DNA from: JBBSBY01 sp038205805
GTDB taxonomy: Bacteria > Desulfobacterota > Desulfomonilia > Desulfomonilales > Desulfomonilaceae
Assembly (NCBI GenBank): GCA_038205805.1
Contig: JBBRBO010000076.1
Span: 1 to 18,932, forward strand
DNA: 18,932 bases
Direction of reading: 5' to 3'
The notes beneath the pieces were generated by a model, which was not told where the DNA came from, made no database searches, and saw nothing but the letters and a program-made list of their open reading frames with translations. Below are positions 8,887-16,880 of this stretch, in pieces. The number at the start of each line of letters is the position of its first letter. Within the stretch, counting starts at the first letter, position 1. Position numbers and translations under genes: made by a program.

Positions 8887-10323
8887 ATGGATTTTACGAA
8901 AACGCTCTATGCGTCAGCGCCGGTTGCGCTCCAACACGCGCTCGTTTCGTTGCAGGGCTTCCGTCATAATCATACCCGCATCGACATGGCGTTCGCCCGG
9001 AAATGCACGGCGGAGCTGCGGCGATCCCAGTGGTGGACGCCGGCCGAGTTCGCAGTGCACCAAATAATGGAATTGCGCAACCACTTGCTCCATGCGTATC
9101 AGGTTGCGCCGTATTACAAGCGCCTCTTCGACGCATACGGTTTTCGGCCCCAGGACATCGAATCCTTGGCGGACCTTCGGAAACTCCCCGTTCTTACTAA
9201 GGAGAATGTGCGGGCTAACCCGAACGACTTTCTCGCAGGCGGCAAACCGAACCGGCGCTGGAACGCTTTTTTCACCAGCGGCACAACCGGTTCACCTCTG
9301 GCCTTATGGAGTTCTCGCCGAAGTTTCTCTCGGATTTGGTCCTTTGTCTACAGATTGCGTGAGTGGGCGGGCTTGCGGGATCCGTTCTTCCCCCGTCGCG
9401 TGCAGTTCACGGGTCGGGACATTATACCGAACGCGACGGCCGGGGGAGGGGGGAACTACGGTCGGTATAACCTACCGGGAAATGCGCTCCTTCTCTCGAC
9501 TACGCATGTTTCACGTGAAACAGCGGCCGCATACGCGAAGACCATGCTGAGATTCAAGCCCGAACTGATTGACGGATACCCTTCCGCTATCCTGACGATT
9601 GCCCGATTGGCGCGGACGAGGGGACACGTGCTCCCGAAACCCAAGGCCGTCATAACAAGCGCCGAGACCCTTTACGACGTTCATAAAGGTGAGATCGAGG
9701 AGGCATTCCAGTGCCGAGTGTATAACCAGTACGCATCGAGCGACACGGCTGCTTTTATCTGCTCATGTGAACACGGCCGCATGCACGTGAACCCGGAATT
9801 TGGGATATGCGAAATCCTAGATCCCCTGGGAGATCCGGCGCGGGCCGGTCAAGAGGGAGATATAGTCGCTACGGCCTTCGTTAACAAGGAGCAGCTTTTT
9901 ATTCGGTACGCCCTGGGCGATACCGCCGTCGTCTCCGCTGAGGAGGAATGCCCCTGCGGAAGACGTATGCCCATCGTGAAGGAAATCACGGGTCGAACGG
10001 ACGACATTATCTATGTGCGGGACCGGGGATGGGTAGGGCGGCTGGACCCTGTGTTCAAAGGACTTCACGGCATCATCGAGTGTCAAATCATCCAGGAAGA
10101 CCTCGGGCGACTCAAGGCGCTCATTGTGCCGGCCCTGGACTACCACCCGGACGTGGAGCGGCGACTTATCGCAAACCTGAGGAAAAAAGTGGGCGACACC
10201 ATCGCAATCGAAGTGGTTCACGTAGACTCCATCCCCCGAAGTTCCAACGGCAAGTTCAGATCAGTCATCACCCTATGCCGATCCGCATACCCCGCTATGG
10301 ATGAGAGCGATACCAATGGGTAA
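8887..10323 (+). CDS. CapK/phenylacetate-CoA ligase-like adenylate-forming enzyme
   Basis: The 478-residue protein has the ATP-binding loop FFTSGTTGSPL (129-139), then YNQYASSD, the hinge region GRTDDIIYVRD, and near the end IPRSSNGKFRS, the usual C-terminal catalytic Lys region. This is the AMP-forming PaaK/CapK family, which activates a carboxylic acid as an acyl-adenylate. CapK homologues sit in capsule clusters and probably prepare an acyl modification; the substrate is unknown. The ATG at 8887 is preceded by GAGG with 4 nt spacing, better than the in-frame ATG at 8797 that lies inside capA. The last residues and the TAA come from MITE copy 4 (the element starts at 10311), so the native C-terminus was probably different. 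Confidence 0.85.
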   Translation: MDFTKTLYASAPVALQHALVSLQGFRHNHTRIDMAFARKCTAELRRSQWWTPAEFAVHQIMELRNHLLHAYQVAPYYKRLFDAYGFRPQDIESLADLRKLPVLTKENVRANPNDFLAGGKPNRRWNAFFTSGTTGSPLALWSSRRSFSRIWSFVYRLREWAGLRDPFFPRRVQFTGRDIIPNATAGGGGNYGRYNLPGNALLLSTTHVSRETAAAYAKTMLRFKPELIDGYPSAILTIARLARTRGHVLPKPKAVITSAETLYDVHKGEIEEAFQCRVYNQYASSDTAAFICSCEHGRMHVNPEFGICEILDPLGDPARAGQEGDIVATAFVNKEQLFIRYALGDTAVVSAEEECPCGRRMPIVKEITGRTDDIIYVRDRGWVGRLDPVFKGLHGIIECQIIQEDLGRLKALIVPALDYHPDVERRLIANLRKKVGDTIAIEVVHVDSIPRSSNGKFRSVITLCRSAYPAMDESDTNG

Positions 10324-10531
10324 TCAAAGAAGTAATATTGGGGAAAACCTTCTTGAAATAAGCTTTCTCCCCGAACCTCTCTTCAAGAACTTTCACCATT
10401 GCCGAAACCGGCTTTTCTCAAGGAGAAAAAGCCGCTTTAGGCGATTATCACAAATTTCTTAGAAAGAGATTGGAACAGCCTGCTTTGCAAAAAAGCTCCG
10501 CCGATCTTACTTTTGTGAAAGCACATCGGTA
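10311..10531 (+). mobile_element. MITE-like element, copy 4 (overlaps the end of the capK-like gene)
   Basis: This 221-bp copy has ends TACCAATGGG and GCACATCGGTA. The flanking triplets are CGA (10308-10310) and TGA (10532-10534), a near-duplication with one difference. Both hairpins are present; hairpin 2 pairs GCCGAAACCGGCTTTTC with its complement apart from a few changes. The upstream gene ends within the element at the TAA of TGGGTAATC. Between the element and the convergent acetamidase-like gene, 10532-10666 holds no gene or clear terminator. One frame is open from the capK end across this stretch to a TAG at 10713-10715. Confidence 0.88.
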
Positions 10532-10666
10532 TGAAGCGCCGGCCCCGCCCACAATCACTTATAGCCGGCCTTTCATACGACGTCCCTACGCACAACCACG
10601 CTTAACAGGGGCGCCGGTCGGATTCAGAGGTAAGCTGGTTCCTGTATTGTTGAAATTACCTATTGG

Positions 10667-11869
10667 TTACAGCAGCAGTGTTGTTTTCTTTGCGTATTCA
10701 TCGCCGACAAAGTAGGACTTCGGTATCATTGCATGTACACCCTTGGCCAGGTCAACCACCTGAGTCACTCTTAAATCAACGGCCATGCTGCAAAAGGCAT
10801 AGCAATCATGCTCATTCATGCCGTATCGTGTATGGAGAAATTTTATGGCATTGCGAACAGCCATCTTGGTTGACTCGAGCATATCCGTGTGAAAGCCCAT
10901 TGCGATCCAATGGGTCGGCGTCGACGCGAAAGGCTCCTGAGCCATGTCACGCAGATCCTTTCTTACGGTCAGCCGAAGGGTCATATTCTTGAAATAGCCC
11001 TCAAGCGCATTCAAGTTCACTTCGCCATCCCCTTGCGCATAGTGAGCGTCACCCGTCTTCAAACCGGCGCCGGGTACGTGTACAGGCAAATAGAGCACCG
11101 TGCCGGCGACGAGTTCCTTGTTGTCCATGTTCCCGCCGTGTTTGCCGGGAGGAACGTTGCTCCACATGCCCTTTTCCGGAAGTTCAACCCCGATTGTGCC
11201 GGGGAACGGGCGAATCGGTATTTCGATGCCCGGTAGGAACTGGAATTTCATGTTTTTTGAATCAACTCTATACCAGGTGAGTCCTCCTTTCGGAAAATCT
11301 TCAGGAAGGAGGCCGAGTTTCACAAACGCCGTCTCAGGATTGAGATTGAAGCCGTAACTTCCAGGCACGATGTCGAGAATCTCAATCTGAAGCATGTCGC
11401 CGACTTCAGCGCCTTTTATGGAAATAGGTCCGGTTAGTGTGTGGCGGCCTGCCCCTTTTTTCGCAGCTTTCACGCCCGTCTTGTCATCGGGATAGAAACT
11501 TGCGTCAGGGGTTTGTCCTATGACGTCTTTGTACCACGACATCCAATCCTGAATTTCCGCCCCAGGGATCATTTTGCCTTGCAAGTGCGTCTTTGTCTCA
11601 ATTTCTACAATGTCACCGGAGTTCATAGTCAACACAGGTTTCGTTGAGTTATCCCAATATCCTGCGGTTGATGTGTCAGCGTTGCATCCGAGCATATGGT
11701 ACTTGCCGGTGGTGTCCAAGCGTTGAGCGTTTATGGCCGTTGCTTTCGCGGCTGCGAGCTGGTTGATGATTAAGCTTCCCGTCAAAGCTGCGCCGCATTT
11801 CAGCATTGTTCGTCTATCCAGAATTCCTGCTTGTTGGTCTTGTGAATTCCGGTCCTTAAGCGATTTCAT
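10667..11869 (-). CDS. Acetamidase/formamidase family protein with Tat-type signal
   Basis: The 400-residue protein matches FmdA/AmdA: GPISIKGAEVGDMLQIEILD, PFPGTIGVELPE, GGNMDNKELVAGTVLYLPV and KTGDAHYAQGDGEVN are the family's conserved blocks. The family hydrolyses formamide or short aliphatic amides to ammonia and the acid. The N-terminus holds DRRTMLK (residues 18-24), followed by a hydrophobic stretch (CGAALTGSLIINQLAAA) and an AxA-like site, which suggests export by the Tat route; most studied members are cytoplasmic. The start at 11869 is backed by GAGAGGCGG just upstream. The gene converges on the capK-like gene and has no partner transporter or regulator in the window. Substrate cannot be fixed from sequence. 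Confidence 0.88.
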   Translation of the reverse strand: MKSLKDRNSQDQQAGILDRRTMLKCGAALTGSLIINQLAAAKATAINAQRLDTTGKYHMLGCNADTSTAGYWDNSTKPVLTMNSGDIVEIETKTHLQGKMIPGAEIQDWMSWYKDVIGQTPDASFYPDDKTGVKAAKKGAGRHTLTGPISIKGAEVGDMLQIEILDIVPGSYGFNLNPETAFVKLGLLPEDFPKGGLTWYRVDSKNMKFQFLPGIEIPIRPFPGTIGVELPEKGMWSNVPPGKHGGNMDNKELVAGTVLYLPVHVPGAGLKTGDAHYAQGDGEVNLNALEGYFKNMTLRLTVRKDLRDMAQEPFASTPTHWIAMGFHTDMLESTKMAVRNAIKFLHTRYGMNEHDCYAFCSMAVDLRVTQVVDLAKGVHAMIPKSYFVGDEYAKKTTLLL

Positions 11870-12190
11870 ATCCGCCTCTCATAATAATGGTTCTATAGTG
11901 GATTTGTCACGCTCGGCATAGGGGTTTGCCGGGCGGCGTGTAGTCTGCGTATCAATAAACGTGCCTATCCTACGAATCCCGGCATTGACGGCGGATATTT
12001 AATGTGCCGACGTATCGCTGCTCATTAAGAGAGAAAGCTTTTTGATACATTCATGTAAGAAACCATCCGGCAGAATACGAAACGGTAAGATGCGATTGGA
12101 CCTCGGCTTGCAGGTTGTAGTATTTAGCGCATCCTACGCAAATCATAATGGACTCGCTCTATCGAACAACAGTTCCGCGGAGATCCGGGA
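11870..12190. other. Intergenic stretch without a recognised gene
   Basis: These 321 bases separate the start of the acetamidase-like gene from the decayed end of the pseudogene. I see no MITE copy, RNA gene or convincing reading frame. On the - strand GTGACA and TATTAT lie 18 nt apart near 11880-11910, but the second hexamer almost touches the ribosome site of the amidase gene, so it is a poor promoter candidate. CGGCA and TGCCG occur as short inverted repeats around 11918-11933, too weak to call a terminator. Confidence 0.4.
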
Positions 12191-12894
12191 TCAGGAACTC
12201 CAGCGAGCAGCATGAATCATGACACGAAGTAGCGGCACCCCTCCCAACAGGCCTGCCCCCAGCCGCCCTATGGCGCATATACGCCTTTCTCCCAAGGGAG
12301 TAGTCACGATCACCGGCATGTGGGCGGTCGGGTTCGCGAAAGCCGGCAAAGCCCACAAGGAACTTGGACGCCCAATCCGCAAGCGTATTCACCGACCAGT
12401 GTCGATTGGGGTATCTCCGCAAACGTATCCAGCCTTGCTCAATAAGCTGCGTGAGGATTCGCTCTCGAGCCGAACCCTCCACCATAGTTTCTCTCCGAAG
12501 AGGTAATACACCTGTTGAATGCCCTCAGTGGTCAGGCCGAACCTGGACGGGTTGCGAATCACCGTGGAGATGTGGTTTCCGCCTTCCACCTGAAACAACT
12601 CACCCTTCGGAGAGATGAAAAAGCCCACCGTACCCGTGAGCTGCCGATTTATACGAATGCGCAATAAAAGAAGTAATATTGGGAGAGAACCTTCTTGAAA
12701 GAAGTTTCTCCCCAAACCCCTCTCCAAGAATTTTCAAAATAGCCGCAAGTGCCTTTTCTCAAGGAGAAAAAGCCACTTGCGGTGCGTTTAAACATTCTTT
12801 CATAGTAGACAGGGAAACCTGCTCTTACAAAATGTCCTTCGCCTATATTCCTCGTTCGACAGCACATTGGTATTAGGGGATCGTGTTCTCTCAT
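12191..12894 (-). pseudogene. Decayed small gene of unknown function, split by MITE copy 5 and frameshifted
   Basis: A start at 12894 (ATGAGAGAACAC) has AGGAG 10 nt upstream. Six codons later MITE copy 5 interrupts it. Removing the element and one TTA leaves an open frame reading MREHDPLNRQLTGTVGFF, then ISPKGELFQVEGGNHIS and GLTTEGIQQVYYLFGEKL. Near 12488 the frame shifts (about one base lost) to MVEGSARERILTQLIEQGW and RRYPNRHWSVNTLADWASKF. Near 12373 it may shift back to LWALPAFANPTAHM, ending in TGA at 12191. The protein resembles small hypothetical proteins I have seen in bacteria and phages, but I cannot name a family. The second half may be separately decayed. Confidence is good that it is a broken gene and low on its exact end. 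Confidence 0.7.
12652..12872 (+). mobile_element. MITE-like element, copy 5 (inserted in a gene)
   Basis: This 221-bp copy has ends TACGAATGCGC and GCACATTGGTA with TTA on both sides (12649-12651 and 12873-12875). It is the only copy that clearly splits a reading frame. Its hairpin 2 (12743-12782) pairs CCGCAAGTG with CACTTGCGG, whereas the other copies pair CCGAAA with TTTCGG, so both arms changed together. Its right half differs most from copies 1, 3 and 4 and is closer to copy 2. Confidence 0.88.
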
Positions 12895-12968
12895 TAAAGT
12901 TGCGCTCCTGCTTGAACCGACTTTGACGGGCTCTGCACCCAATGACTTAGTATACCGGACGTACGGGA

Positions 12969-14444
12969 CTACTTTTCCGGCTCCGGAAGCGGCTCCTTGG
13001 CTCCCGCGTATTCGTTTACGAGGGCCAATAATTCCTCCTTGTTATCGTATGTATACGTAACACGGTTGAATCTTCCGGCCAGCTCATCCGCATTTTCTCC
13101 CAGCTCATTCTCGGCGGTGACATCCGCGCCGTACTCGAGCAACAGCTTGAGCACGGAGGTTTCCGCATCCTTTCCCCAGCTCAATACTCGCAACAGCGGC
13201 GTCATACCGAATCGGTCGCGGGCGTTCACGTCCGATCCCGCATCGAGGAGGTATTTGGTGACGTTATAGCTGCAAAGACCCTTGTGAAGAGGGGTGTCTC
13301 CATCCACATCGCGTATCGTCAAATCAGCCCCTGCGTTCACCAGCAGAGCGAGCGCCTCATTGGGTAGATGATTGAAGGCCGCCCAGTGCAGCGCGGTTCG
13401 CCCCAGCACGTCCCCTTGATTGACCTCTATGCGAGGATCACTCAAGAGCGCCTCAAGCGGTCGCATGGTCACCAGGCGATCATACCCGCACGCAACCATC
13501 AACGGCGTAAGCCCGAATTCACCCGGTGTATTGGGATCGGCGCCTATAGAGAGCAGCAGCGTTACAATTTCAGGGTACCCGTATTCCGTTGCGGCATGAA
13601 GGCCGGCGATCAGGTTCTTGTCGGCAATGTTTGTCACCCTAGCCGCAATACGAGCGACAACTTTTTCGCAACGGTATTTTGCCCCAAAATAAAGGGCCAC
13701 AGCCACGACGGTCCCGGATAACTCGGGTCTTTGGGACAAAAGCTCAAGGGCATCCTGCTGTTTTCTTTCCTTTATTCGGCTGATGAGATTCCCCAAATAC
13801 GCGGGAGGGCGCTGCGCAAGCTTTTCCACGACTTTTTCGAGCAGCGCGGCCGGCGCAAACTCCGCAATGTTATCGGTATGCTGGGGATCTGTTCCTTGAC
13901 GAAGGAGGGCGATCTTCCTTCTGTAGGTTACGCTCACTGCCGGAGGGAAATCTTCCCATTGGATCTGCCGTACGAAGCTGCGAGTACCGGCTAACCGTTC
14001 GCTTTTGTAAGCCCTTATGAAACCCCTGAAATAGCGACCGCCGGGTTTTGTCTCTTCCACGAGTCGGGCAATCTCGTCGTCCAGTTTATCTATGGGACAG
14101 TCGCCGAGGCGTTCATCCGTTACCGTGTAAAACGGCATGCCGTTATGGTGTATCGAATGTTTGGGGCTGTAGTCTTTCTCTTGTCGTGCGGCCCTGTGCT
14201 TGTCCCCCTCGATCAGGATGTGGGACTCCACCGGATCAAGATCCAGAGCCTCAATCACGGACTGAACGAGCTGTGGGGTCGCCAAACCATACTGCTGGAG
14301 CAGGTTTATCTTTTCCGTCCCCTCGATTATGGTCTGAAACCCCAGCGTCTTTACCAAGTCCGTGACATTGACGCCCTTTTGTAGATGAACTGATCGGAAA
14401 TACTTACCGAATCTTCGGAACGTGAACGTCTTGTCTTCTTTCAT
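12969..14444 (-). CDS. HTH-like plus ankyrin-repeat protein
   Basis: The 491-residue protein has three parts. Residues 9-70 (FRRFGKYFRSVHLQKGVNVTD...VIEALDLD) look like a divergent XRE-type helix-turn-helix. Residues 80-275 are an unassigned middle region with PFYTVTDERLGDCPIDKLDDE and an aromatic block at 135-166. Residues 277-455 are about five ankyrin repeats, with GLTPLMVACG, GRTALHWAAF, GDTPLHKGL and GMTPLLRVL. Ankyrin repeats bind protein partners, so it may tether a DNA- or protein-bound partner; the function is unknown. The start has GAGGAG five bases upstream. A near-consensus promoter lies ahead of it at 14552-14580. It is the next gene downstream of the double-AAA ATPase on the same strand, which hints at a shared role, but the separate promoter argues against strict coupling. 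Confidence 0.75.
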   Translation of the reverse strand: MKEDKTFTFRRFGKYFRSVHLQKGVNVTDLVKTLGFQTIIEGTEKINLLQQYGLATPQLVQSVIEALDLDPVESHILIEGDKHRAARQEKDYSPKHSIHHNGMPFYTVTDERLGDCPIDKLDDEIARLVEETKPGGRYFRGFIRAYKSERLAGTRSFVRQIQWEDFPPAVSVTYRRKIALLRQGTDPQHTDNIAEFAPAALLEKVVEKLAQRPPAYLGNLISRIKERKQQDALELLSQRPELSGTVVAVALYFGAKYRCEKVVARIAARVTNIADKNLIAGLHAATEYGYPEIVTLLLSIGADPNTPGEFGLTPLMVACGYDRLVTMRPLEALLSDPRIEVNQGDVLGRTALHWAAFNHLPNEALALLVNAGADLTIRDVDGDTPLHKGLCSYNVTKYLLDAGSDVNARDRFGMTPLLRVLSWGKDAETSVLKLLLEYGADVTAENELGENADELAGRFNRVTYTYDNKEELLALVNEYAGAKEPLPEPEK

Positions 14445-14539
14445 TGCCGCTCCTCAGGGGGCGCGATGCGCAAGCTCGGATTGTCTCCGTGGTCTTGAAT
14501 CGCTGTGAGGTGGGCTAAAGGTGAAGTTTAATCGTTCAC

Positions 14540-14600
14540 GTTTTAGCCGAATTTATAAGAGCGCCCGCAATCTGTGTCAAATCGGCGCTTACGCGTTTTT
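14540..14600. repeat. Duplicated 3'-flank block, copy adjoining the intact AAA ATPase
   Basis: TTTTAGCCGAATTTATAAG and AGCGCCCGCAA, followed by AAATCGGCGC, match the block at 17162-17212 with a few substitutions and single-base gaps. Both copies lie just beyond the 3' end of an AAA ATPase gene, so the duplicated unit included the gene and its downstream flank. Confidence 0.75.
14552..14580 (-). promoter_or_regulatory. Sigma-70-type promoter of the ankyrin-repeat gene
   Basis: Read on the - strand, a perfect -35 TTGACA (14575-14580) is followed by exactly 17 nt and TATAAA (14552-14557), which differs from the consensus -10 by one base. Transcription would begin about 100 nt before the ATG at 14444. 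The block around it recurs at 17162-17191, where the -10 is kept but the -35 is not. Confidence 0.75.
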
Positions 14601-14642
14601 TCGTCGTCGTTGGAGAACTCTGCTGAACGTGCCCTTCTATTC

Positions 14643-16868
14643 TTAACGCATGAAACCTATGGCCTTTTCTCCGGAATGGATTGATTTTACCAGCATCTCT
14701 TCTTCCAGGGCTGAGACTAAGGCTTCATGGGTAATGGATTTCGCATCTTTGAAACGAAACTTGTTTCTCACCACGTTGAAGTCTCCAGGAGCGATGCGGG
14801 CGAGCGCCTTGAGTCGGCGTTCAATTGTTTCAGGCGCCGGGGCCTCTACGAAAGGCGTCAATATTTTCTTATAGAAGATTACAACTCCTTCCGGCGTGAG
14901 ATAACGGAATTCAAGCTTGTGGTTGAAGCGTCGGAGACTTGCGTTGTCGATGTCGGTGAGACGATTGGTCGTAAAGACCTGAATGCCTCGGAACTGCTCT
15001 ATCCAGGTAAGGAACTCGTTGGTTTGGCTGATTTCCCACGATCTTTGCGCTTGATCTCTGCTGAAAATTAGGGAATCCGCTTCATCAAAGATGAGTACGG
15101 CGTCTTCACCCGCCTCTTCGTAGGCCTTACGAATATTTTGTTCGGTCCCTCCGACCCACATTGAAAGAAGATCGCTCGCTCTCTTCATGACAACCGGTCT
15201 GTCGAGCAAAACGCCGATGTGGCGAGCAAAGTGACTCTTGCCCGTGCCCGAAGGGCCATGAAGAAGGAGCGCCATGGTGGAGCCGTCATTGGTGTGTGAG
15301 CGCTTGATGTGCTGATCGTAGGCCTTGAGTTCGGTCATGAGTTCCGTGAGATCTCCGCCGGCGACATTGAGACCCTCCACGGTGAATTCATGGTCAACAG
15401 GTTTAACGGAGGCCGTCGCACGTCCGTTATGGATAAGGCGTTCGTGGGCTTCGAGCGCCATATTCACGGCTTCGAACAAGACTTCTTTTGAACGGCAGTC
15501 TGTTTCCGCGGCTTTTCGCACTGCTTGTTCGATTACGCCGGCATTGCTTTGGTAGGTATTCACTAAATCTCGCACTTGTGAGGCGTCCAGGATCGAATTA
15601 AGGCCGTGAGTGTCGAGTATCGAGTTCCATAAAGTGATACGCTGGTCGCAGGTAAACGGCTTAAAACCGAGGCTGAGGCTGAAACGGCGCGCAACGGACT
15701 CTTCAATGCGATCAATGGAATTCACAATCCAGATCATTCTCACGCCGGGAGTTTCTAAAACATCATGGAGCCACTTCTTATCGGAGCGTTCCCCGTAATT
15801 CGTCCAAGCGGATTTCGTGTTAAGGATAATGTCACAGTCGTCCGCAAGTATGATTGCATCGCCACCATGACGCGCCATATTGACGCACACATTAAAGGAC
15901 GAACGGCGTACCCATTGGCGATTGTTTCCTGAGTGCTCTACAACATACACCGGTAAACCGAGCTGTTGAGCTAGGCCCATCGCGTAGCTGGTCTTGCCGA
16001 CGCCGGGATCGCCGTAGAAGAGCACATGCGTGGGGGATTCGGATTTGTTTCCCAGGAGCGTGAGAAGGCGTTCGGTCGCTGCGAGATCGACTACATGGGC
16101 GTCCAGTGGCACGGCCTCCGGATCAATTTTCTTGAAGAAATCGGTCTTTAGATCCTCACTGGACGCCGAGTACATGAGTTGCTGAAAGTCTGATTCAAGA
16201 GAAATGCAGTTATGGCTCATATCCAAGATTTCTAAGTGAGCTAGTTTTCCGTTTAAAGCGGCTGCAATCTCCGCTTCCGTAGCGCCTAACGCTACGGCAA
16301 GATTATATCGGCCTGGGAAACGGTCACACGCCAGATAATGTCTAAAAAAGCTTTCAGCTTGCTCAAACAACTGCATGATCGAGAAAAACACACAAAGATC
16401 GCGCTCTAAATCACTGAGACCAAAAATCTCTCGGAATAGCGCCAATCCGTCTTCCAGTTCCGATGTCCCGGAATACTGAAGCTGGATGACTCGCTCAGCC
16501 AGCAGTGTTCTAAAAAAGGCGCCGATTGCATGCGCGTGAGCGGCGCCGCTTCTTTTCAGCCCTCTTTTGACGGCATTGCAGAAATCATCACAATCCAAGA
16601 AGTCCTCGTCATCGTCTTCATCGAAATGAAGACGGTCACTGTTGTTCGGCGTTAAGAGTGTTCGTAATTTTCGGCTGTGCTTCTCGATGAGATCAGGTCC
16701 AATAGCCCAATGAAGGATCTCAACCTTTTCAGGATTTAACTTCGGTTTAGCAGCCATAATTCTGTCGACGTAGATCACCAACTGGGTCTGTATGAAACGT
16801 TGGGAATTGTCGAGATTCGACACTGCGACTACAAATCCTGATCTTCTTGAATAATGTCTCGACCGCAT
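14643..16868 (-). CDS. Double-AAA+ ATPase with degenerate first Walker B
   Basis: The 741-residue protein has an N-terminal helical region (about 50-280, with FGLSDLERDL) and two AAA+ modules. AAA1 has Walker A GDPGVGKT (286-293), Walker B IILADDCD (339-346), sensor-1 N383 and arginine finger RRF (394-396). AAA2 has Walker A GPSGTGKS (538-545), Walker B VLIFDEADS (591-599), N635 and RRF (646-648). A tail, PGDFNVVRNKF, closes it. AAA1 has Asp where the catalytic Glu is expected, while AAA2 looks fully active. It matches a widespread but uncharacterised bacterial double-AAA family, inferred to remodel or unfold a partner. The ATG at 16868 has a strong AGGGAGG upstream; the in-frame ATG at 16757 is the alternative and would drop 37 unconserved-looking residues. 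A paralogue lies upstream. Confidence 0.85.
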   Translation of the reverse strand: MRSRHYSRRSGFVVAVSNLDNSQRFIQTQLVIYVDRIMAAKPKLNPEKVEILHWAIGPDLIEKHSRKLRTLLTPNNSDRLHFDEDDDEDFLDCDDFCNAVKRGLKRSGAAHAHAIGAFFRTLLAERVIQLQYSGTSELEDGLALFREIFGLSDLERDLCVFFSIMQLFEQAESFFRHYLACDRFPGRYNLAVALGATEAEIAAALNGKLAHLEILDMSHNCISLESDFQQLMYSASSEDLKTDFFKKIDPEAVPLDAHVVDLAATERLLTLLGNKSESPTHVLFYGDPGVGKTSYAMGLAQQLGLPVYVVEHSGNNRQWVRRSSFNVCVNMARHGGDAIILADDCDIILNTKSAWTNYGERSDKKWLHDVLETPGVRMIWIVNSIDRIEESVARRFSLSLGFKPFTCDQRITLWNSILDTHGLNSILDASQVRDLVNTYQSNAGVIEQAVRKAAETDCRSKEVLFEAVNMALEAHERLIHNGRATASVKPVDHEFTVEGLNVAGGDLTELMTELKAYDQHIKRSHTNDGSTMALLLHGPSGTGKSHFARHIGVLLDRPVVMKRASDLLSMWVGGTEQNIRKAYEEAGEDAVLIFDEADSLIFSRDQAQRSWEISQTNEFLTWIEQFRGIQVFTTNRLTDIDNASLRRFNHKLEFRYLTPEGVVIFYKKILTPFVEAPAPETIERRLKALARIAPGDFNVVRNKFRFKDAKSITHEALVSALEEEMLVKSIHSGEKAIGFMR

Positions 16869-16873
16869 TCAAT

Positions 16874-16880
16874 CCTCCCT
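16874..16880 (-). promoter_or_regulatory. Strong ribosome binding site of the double-AAA ATPase
   Basis: AGGGAGG on the - strand lies five bases before the ATG at 16868. It is the best Shine-Dalgarno in this part of the window and decides the start, because the in-frame ATG at 16757 has none. Confidence 0.7.

Noticed and set aside
10470..10715. 81-codon open frame after the capK-like gene
   Set aside because: Its first third is MITE copy 4; the remainder is discussed as a possible old C-terminus of the capK-like gene, not as a gene.
11880..11910. GTGACA-18-TATTAT on the - strand as promoter of the amidase-like gene
   Set aside because: The -10 would sit almost on the ribosome binding site, leaving no leader for it.
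3106..12872. CRISPR array or REP/ERIC repeat explanation for the five repeats
   Set aside because: Copies are ~220 bp and kilobases apart with target duplications, so they are not a CRISPR array; length and ends do not fit ERIC or REP as I know them.
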